Assembly (NCBI RefSeq): GCF_014385165.1
Contig: NZ_JACRTF010000001.1
Location: forward strand, 1,984,001 to 2,048,000
DNA length: 64,000 bases
DNA from: Jilunia laotingensis
Lineage (GTDB): Bacteria > Bacteroidota > Bacteroidia > Bacteroidales > Bacteroidaceae
Direction: 5' to 3'
Shown: positions 59,291 to 64,000 of the stretch, piece after piece
Layout of the letters: every line of letters starts with the position of its first letter
How positions within the stretch are numbered: position 1 is the stretch's first letter
The notes under the pieces: generated by a model
Seen by the model: the letters and a program-made list of their open reading frames with translations, nothing else
Databases searched by the model: none
Told to the model about the DNA's origin: nothing
Made by a program: the position numbers and the translations under genes

Positions 59291-60783
59291 AGAATGTATA
59301 TTATGTAGGTTCCGGAGAACTTACTTTCGAAATCATCGAGCGCATTATCAATGAGAACCTGAAACTGGAACTTGCTCCCGAAGCTAAACTTCGCATTCAG
59401 CGTTGCCGTGATTACCTAGATCAGAAAACAGCTACCTCGGATGTTCCACTTTATGGCATTACCACCGGCTTCGGATCTCTGTGTAATAAGAATATCTCTA
59501 CTGACGAGTTGGGAACTTTACAGGAAAATCTCATCAAGAGCCATGCTTGTAGTGTCGGTGAGGAAATTCGTCCGGTTGTCATTAAGTTGATGATGCTTTT
59601 CAAAGCACATGCATTATCTTTAGGGCATAGTGGAGTACAGGTCATTACCGTGCAACGTATTCTCGATTTCTTCAACAACGATGTGATGCCGATCGTTTAC
59701 GATCGTGGTTCACTCGGTGCTTCAGGTGATTTGGCTCCATTAGCGAATCTTTTCTTGCCGCTTATCGGAGTTGGCGATGTTTATTACAAAGGAAAGAAAC
59801 GCGAAGCTATCAGTGTACTTGATGAATTTGGCTGGGAACCGGTTAAGTTGCAAAGTAAAGAAGGACTTGCTTTACTGAATGGAACCCAATTCATGAGTGC
59901 CAACGGTGTGTTTGCCATTCTTAAAGCTTTCCGCCTTTCAAAGAGAGCCGATTTGATTGCTGCTCTTTCTCTTGAAGCTTTTGACGGACGTATCGAACCT
60001 TTCATGGACTGTATCCAGCAGATTCGTCCCCACAAAGGTCAGATCGAAACAGGTGAAGCTTTCCGCAATTTACTTGAAGGTAGTGAACTGATTGCTCGTC
60101 CTAAGACGCATGTGCAGGATCCATACTCTTTCCGTTGCATTCCACAAGTTCATGGAGCAACGAAAGATGCCATTCGTTATGTAGCTTCCGTATTGTTGAC
60201 CGAGATTAACTCAGTAACTGACAATCCTACCATTTTCCCCGACGAAGACCGGATTATCTCTGGTGGAAACTTTCACGGTCAGCCACTTGCTATCTCTTAT
60301 GATTTTCTTGCCATTGCTCTTGCCGAACTTGGAAACATCTCCGAACGTCGTGTAGCACAGCTTATCATGGGACTTCGTGGGCTACCTGAATTCCTGGTTG
60401 CCAATCCTGGTTTGAATTCCGGTTTTATGATACCGCAATATGCTGCCGCTTCTATGGTAAGTCAGAATAAAATGTATTGCTATGCTGCTTCCAGTGATTC
60501 AATTGTTTCTTCAAATGGTCAAGAAGATCATGTAAGTATGGGAGCGAATGCTGCTACCAAGCTTTATAAAATAATGGATAATCTTGAACACATTCTTGCA
60601 ATTGAGTTAATGAATGCTGCGCAAGGAGTCGAATTCCGTCGGCCGGATAAAACTTCGCCAAGACTAGAACGTTTCCTTGCAGAGTATCGCAAAGAAGTAC
60701 CGTTTGTAAAAGACGATATTGTGATGTATAAAGAGATACATAAAACGGTGGCCTTCCTAAATCGTACTCAGTTTGACTATTAA
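59287..60783 (+). CDS. hutH: Histidine ammonia-lyase
   Basis: A 498-residue lyase that removes ammonia from histidine to give urocanate, the first step of the pathway. The Ala-Ser-Gly triad that forms the MIO cofactor is at 145-147 (GSLGASGDLAPLANL). The entry Tyr region YGITTGFG and the C-terminal SSNGQEDHVSMG are conserved. I chose the ATG at 59287, which overlaps the fchA stop; a longer frame inside fchA adds a non-conserved segment. Terminator and repeats follow. Confidence 0.96.
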   Translation: MKNVYYVGSGELTFEIIERIINENLKLELAPEAKLRIQRCRDYLDQKTATSDVPLYGITTGFGSLCNKNISTDELGTLQENLIKSHACSVGEEIRPVVIKLMMLFKAHALSLGHSGVQVITVQRILDFFNNDVMPIVYDRGSLGASGDLAPLANLFLPLIGVGDVYYKGKKREAISVLDEFGWEPVKLQSKEGLALLNGTQFMSANGVFAILKAFRLSKRADLIAALSLEAFDGRIEPFMDCIQQIRPHKGQIETGEAFRNLLEGSELIARPKTHVQDPYSFRCIPQVHGATKDAIRYVASVLLTEINSVTDNPTIFPDEDRIISGGNFHGQPLAISYDFLAIALAELGNISERRVAQLIMGLRGLPEFLVANPGLNSGFMIPQYAAASMVSQNKMYCYAASSDSIVSSNGQEDHVSMGANAATKLYKIMDNLEHILAIELMNAAQGVEFRRPDKTSPRLERFLAEYRKEVPFVKDDIVMYKEIHKTVAFLNRTQFDY

Positions 60784-60834
60784 TTAAGCCTATGTTTTTA
60801 TATAAGTAAATATTACTTGAAATAACATGACAGA

Positions 60835-60877
60835 AGCGGATGTGTCCGGGTGATTCATCTGGATATATCCGCTTTTA
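60835..60877 (+). terminator. Terminator of the hut operon
   Basis: A 13-bp stem with G-U pairs (AGCGGATGTGTCC with GGATATATCCGCT), a 13-nt loop and TTTT. A degenerate copy of this sequence lies at about 61158-61224. Confidence 0.82.
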
Positions 60878-61009
60878 AATGACTGCTGTCTTTTTACCGC
60901 CTTGTATGCAAAAGAGATTGCTGTGTTGCTCTAATCGATTGGTTGTCAGGTGTTAAATTGCCGATTGAAGTAATGGTTCTACTACCCGAAAGTGTTGATG
61001 TTTATATAC

Positions 61010-61119
61010 CACCGAGGTACACCTTGGAGATCACCGATGAATAGGTCGTTGATCACCGATGAATGGGTCGTTAGTCACCGAGGAAGAGGGCCTTGATCAC
61101 CGAGGTAAAGAGGCTATTT
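61010..61119 (+). repeat. Five tandem 22-bp repeats beginning CACCGA
   Basis: Units start at 61010, 61032, 61054, 61076 and 61098. All begin CACCGA(G/T)G and three of the first four end in GAT. Units 2 and 3 are nearly the same (CACCGATGAATAGGTCGTT versus CACCGATGAATGGGTCGTT); the others are more diverged. The period is exactly 22 and not a multiple of three. Confidence 0.85.
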
Positions 61120-61157
61120 TGCATTTAGTCCTAAGAATTTCTTTTTTGTAGAGAAAC

Positions 61158-61224
61158 ATTACTTGTGACTAATAAAATGATAGGCATATATTCGGATGAT
61201 TCATCGAAATAGATCCGCTGTTTA
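61158..61224 (+). repeat. Decayed copy of the hut terminator region
   Basis: It shares ATTACTTG, a central CGGATGATTCATC and ATCCGCTGTTT with the true terminator at 60812-60876 (CGGGTGATTCATC, ATCCGCTTTT), but its left stem arm has been lost, so it should no longer fold well. Confidence 0.65.
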
Positions 61225-61398
61225 TCGATTCTTACCCTTATGTCAGCGATAAAACTTTTCTTGTATATAATAGATTCCCTACTTTTGTCTCCATCCTTAT
61301 TATTAACACTTGTTTTCAGAAGTATCTTCTAACCTATAATAATTATCAAATAGGCATGAAATATATGGAAACCAAATCAGTGTTCTGAGTTTTCTGCT

Positions 61399-61406
61399 TA
61401 TCTTTG
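61399..61406 (+). promoter_or_regulatory. Possible -7 box for the TetR-efflux operon
   Basis: TATCTTTG fits TAnnTTTG and lies 65 bp before the ATG. No TTTG is present 19 bp upstream. Confidence 0.35.
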
Positions 61407-61470
61407 TTCCGTTTTTCTTCCGATAAAGGGAGAATGTTGAAGATCGAAAATCTAATTATTAAAGGAACGG

Positions 61471-62154
61471 ATGATGAGTGACAGTGCAAAAGAAACCTCT
61501 AACAGAGCAGAATTGAGAGATAGAATTATAGTAAAAGCTACTGAGGCATTTACTTTGAATGGAATCAAAAGTATAACGATGGATGATATAGCTACTTCGT
61601 TGGGTATATCTAAACGTACACTTTATGAAGTGTTTGAGGACAAAGAAACATTGTTGAAAGAAGTTGTTTTGCGGAATGAAAGAGAGCAGAATGAGTTTTT
61701 GACAACTCTTATTTCTGAATCAAGTAATGTATTGGAAGTAATATTGATTTGCTTTCAGAAAAGCATAGAAGTATTTCATAATACTAACAAGCGCTTTTTT
61801 GAAGATTTGAAGAAATATCCTAAGGTTTACAATATGATGAAGAATAACCGTGAAAAAGACTCAGAAAGTACGATTGCTTTTTTCAAGACTGGGGTAGAAC
61901 AGGGTATTTTTCGGGATGATGTGAATTTTGCAATTATAAACCTGTTGTTGCACGAACAGTTTGATTTATTACTGAATACGGATATTTGCAATGAATATCC
62001 TTTCATTGAGGTGTATGAATCCATCATGTTTACTTTTATTCGCGGCATTGCAACAGAAAAAGGAGCGCAGGTTTTAGAGAAATTCATACAGGAGTATAGA
62101 AAAAACAGGATAGAACGGACAGAGCATCACTCTTCCGGGGTTACAAACAACTAA
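61471..62154 (+). CDS. TetR/AcrR family transcriptional regulator
   Basis: A 227-residue repressor-type protein. The N-terminal helix-turn-helix is clear (ATEAFTLNGIKSITMDDIAT, SLGISKRTLYEVFEDKETLL, about residues 24-62). The C-terminal ligand domain is variable. It starts with two ATGs (61471, 61474) and is followed after 27 bp by a TolC-like gene and an RND adaptor, so it probably controls that efflux system. The inducer is unknown. Confidence 0.9.
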   Translation: MMSDSAKETSNRAELRDRIIVKATEAFTLNGIKSITMDDIATSLGISKRTLYEVFEDKETLLKEVVLRNEREQNEFLTTLISESSNVLEVILICFQKSIEVFHNTNKRFFEDLKKYPKVYNMMKNNREKDSESTIAFFKTGVEQGIFRDDVNFAIINLLLHEQFDLLLNTDICNEYPFIEVYESIMFTFIRGIATEKGAQVLEKFIQEYRKNRIERTEHHSSGVTNN

Positions 62155-62181
62155 TGTATTCAAATAGAAGAAGATTGACTT

Positions 62182-63531
62182 ATGAACAAAATGAAAAAAC
62201 TAATGTGTAAGAAAACTCTTTTGGCGGTGGCAGTGCTTCTTGCAGGAGGCTTTGCACAAGCACAAGGGGCGAAAGACACTTTGACCTTGACTTTGGATAG
62301 GGCGCTTGAAATTGCTATGAGTGAGAATCCGACCATTAAGGTAGCCGATGAAGAGATCGCTTTAAAAAAGGTTGCTAACAAAGAGACCTGGCAAAACTTG
62401 TTACCTCAGGCCAGTATTTCGGGCTCTTTGGATCACACCATTAAAGCTGCTGAAATGAAATTGAATGACATGTCTTTTAAGATGGGACAGGATGGAACAA
62501 ACACTGCTAATACCGGTTTATCTATTAGTTTGCCCCTGTTTGCCCCAGCGGTATATAAAGCTATGTCGATGACCAAAACTGATATTAAACTGGCTTTGGA
62601 AAAATCGCGTGCATCCCGGCAGGATTTGGTCAACCAAGTGACGAAAGCTTACTATCAGTTGCTGTTGACGCAGGATACATATGATGTGATGCAGAAAAGC
62701 TATCAACTTGCTGAAGATAATTTCAATGTGGTCAATGCGAAATACCAGCAGGGAACAGTTAGCGAGTTTGACAAGATCAGTGCGGAAGTGCAGATGCGAA
62801 GTGTAAAGCCAAGTGTCGTTTCTGCAGCTAATGCGGTAACGCTTTCAAAGCTTCAGTTGAAAGTACTTTTGGGGATTACGGCTGATATCGATATTAAGAT
62901 TGATGATAACTTGGCTAAATATGAGACTTCTTTGTTTGCCGAAGAATTGAATTCCGGTAACGAGGATTTGACAAACAATACGACGATGAAGCAGTTCGAT
63001 CTCAATCATAAGATGCTTTTACAGAACATTAAGTCATTGCGTACGAATTTTATTCCGACACTGTCGATGTCGTTCTCTTATCAGTATCAATCACTGTACA
63101 ATCCCAATGTGAACATTTTTAATTATACTTGGAGCAACAGTTCTTCATTGATGTTCAATTTGAGTATCCCGTTGTATAAAGCGAGCAATTTCACAAAGAT
63201 GAAGACAGCCCGTATACAGGTGAAACAGCTTGAATGGAACCGCATTGATACCGAACGGAAGCTGAATATGCAGATAGAGAGTTATCGCAATAACATGGCA
63301 TCCAGTTCAGAGCAGGTGTTAAGTAATAAAGAAAATGTGTCACAGGCCGAGAAAGCAGTACAGATTGCCGGGAAACGTTATGAAGTAGGTAAGGGCACAG
63401 TACTCGAGCTGAATAGCTCTCAAGTTTCGTTAACTCAGGCAGAATTGACATACAATCAGTCTATTTATGACTATTTGGTAGCTAAGGCTGATCTTGATCA
63501 AGTGTTGGGAAAAGATATAGTAGTAAAATAA
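62182..63531 (+). CDS. TolC family outer membrane efflux protein
   Basis: A 449-residue exported protein with a signal peptide (residues about 1-27, ending FAQAQG). It has two long helical repeats typical of the OEP fold (ALEIAMSENPTIKVADEEIAL..., and KAVQIAGKRYEVGKGTVLELN-type second half). It forms the outer membrane channel of a tripartite pump. A second in-frame Met (MKKLMCKK) three codons on could also be the start. Confidence 0.92.
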   Translation: MNKMKKLMCKKTLLAVAVLLAGGFAQAQGAKDTLTLTLDRALEIAMSENPTIKVADEEIALKKVANKETWQNLLPQASISGSLDHTIKAAEMKLNDMSFKMGQDGTNTANTGLSISLPLFAPAVYKAMSMTKTDIKLALEKSRASRQDLVNQVTKAYYQLLLTQDTYDVMQKSYQLAEDNFNVVNAKYQQGTVSEFDKISAEVQMRSVKPSVVSAANAVTLSKLQLKVLLGITADIDIKIDDNLAKYETSLFAEELNSGNEDLTNNTTMKQFDLNHKMLLQNIKSLRTNFIPTLSMSFSYQYQSLYNPNVNIFNYTWSNSSSLMFNLSIPLYKASNFTKMKTARIQVKQLEWNRIDTERKLNMQIESYRNNMASSSEQVLSNKENVSQAEKAVQIAGKRYEVGKGTVLELNSSQVSLTQAELTYNQSIYDYLVAKADLDQVLGKDIVVK

Positions 63532-63560
63532 GGAAAAAATAAAATAATATAGAAAACGAT

Positions 63561-64000
63561 ATGAAGAAGAGTTTCCAATTAATAGCCTTGATTGCTATCG
63601 CATTACTGGGTTCATGTAGTGGAGGAAAAGAACAGAAAACTGCTGAGAAAGTAGAAGAAAAGCCGAGAGTAAAATTAGCGGCTGTATCAGCACGGCCCGT
63701 TGATCAGATTCAGGAATACACGGCAACTGTCGAAGCAGAAGTAAAGAATAATATTGCTCCGGCTTCTCCGGTGCGTATCGATCAGATATTTGTGGAAGTT
63801 GGTGACCGGGTTTCCAAAGGCCAGAAGTTGGTATTGATGGATGCAGCAAACTTGAAGCAAATGAAATTGCAGTTGGAAAATAAACGTCTTGAATTTAAGC
63901 GTGCAGATGAGCTTTATAAAGTGGGAGGAACATCCAAATCAGAATGGGACGCTTTGAAGATGGCGTTGGATGTGCAGGAAACTGCTTATAAGAATTTGAT
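63561..64000 (+). CDS. RND efflux periplasmic adaptor lipoprotein (partial, runs off window)
   Basis: The first 146 codons of a membrane fusion protein are present. The N-terminus MKKSFQLIALIAIALLGSCSGG has a lipobox (LGSC), so it is a lipoprotein. The barrel-lipoyl start is seen in ATVEAEVKNNIAPASPVRID and VEVGDRVSKGQKLVLMD, followed by the alpha-hairpin. It follows the TolC-like gene by 29 bp; an RND inner membrane transporter is expected beyond the window. Confidence 0.9.
   Translation, partial: MKKSFQLIALIAIALLGSCSGGKEQKTAEKVEEKPRVKLAAVSARPVDQIQEYTATVEAEVKNNIAPASPVRIDQIFVEVGDRVSKGQKLVLMDAANLKQMKLQLENKRLEFKRADELYKVGGTSKSEWDALKMALDVQETAYKNL

Larger units (their letters stand above)
60784..61470. 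other. Repeat-bearing intergenic region after hutH (687 bp)
   Basis: It contains the hut terminator (60835-60873), the 22-bp tandem array (61010-61119), a decayed copy of the terminator (about 61158-61224) and the upstream region of the TetR gene. I see no gene. Confidence 0.7.

Noticed and set aside
61010..61119. Tandem repeats considered as a CRISPR array
   Set aside because: Units are contiguous with no unique spacers and no cas genes are near.

Overview
The window looks like chromosomal DNA of a gut-type Bacteroides (Bacteroidales). The base composition is AT-leaning. Several promoters match the Bacteroides primary-sigma pattern TTTG-N19-TAnnTTTG. Most genes lack a Shine-Dalgarno sequence. 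Gene order (tRNA cluster-tuf-trpT-secE-nusG-rplKAJL-rpoBC, then rpsL-rpsG-fusA and one S10/spc/alpha cluster with map, infA and zinc-free L36) and a five-gene hut operon fit that lineage. I cannot name the species from the sequence alone. I see no IS element, prophage, CRISPR array or rRNA gene.

Layout. (1) 42-6568, minus strand: a secreted lamin-tail-domain protein, a gamma-carbonic-anhydrase-like protein, an M24 aminopeptidase P and a secreted M6 metalloprotease. (2) 6871-16504, plus strand: a Crp/Fnr-type regulator, then four large exported proteins. One is an Fn3/anchor-J-like protein, one is built of about eight beta-repeats, and two are tandem Omp28-like paralogues with a CxxC motif. 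Six exported proteins in regions 1 and 2 end in the same kind of C-terminal sorting-like domain. (3) 16755-18216: rpsU, a XerC/D-type recombinase and hpf, the last with a perfect Shine-Dalgarno sequence. (4) 18313-31302: four tRNAs, tuf, tRNA-Trp, secE, nusG, rplKAJL, rpoB and rpoC, with a terminator-like attenuator between rplL and rpoB and an unusual inverted repeat between rpoB and rpoC. (5) 31502-50218: a DUF3467 protein, then rpsL-rpsG-fusA and the S10-spc-alpha ribosomal protein cluster through rplQ, closed by a strong terminator. (6) 50358-54364: two unknown genes, a membrane-anchored MutS-like ATPase on the minus strand, an intergenic micro-ORF plus terminator, and an exported unknown protein. 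(7) 54478-60783: a complete histidine-to-glutamate pathway (hutU, ftcD, hutI, fchA, hutH). (8) 60784-61470: a non-coding gap with five 22-bp tandem repeats lying between the hut terminator and a decayed copy of it. (9) 61471-64000: a TetR regulator, a TolC-like outer membrane protein and the start of an RND adaptor lipoprotein, so an efflux operon that runs off the window.

How it fits together: most of the window is housekeeping gene expression (translation, transcription, secretion). The hut operon turns histidine into glutamate, ammonia and a one-carbon folate unit. The left end is a surface/secreted-protein locus of unknown purpose. The least explained items are the secreted-protein cluster with shared C-terminal domains, the rpsU-hpf arrangement with its strong Shine-Dalgarno site, the rpoB-rpoC inverted repeat, the micro-ORF/terminator unit at 53482-53570 and the 22-bp array beside the duplicated hut terminator.
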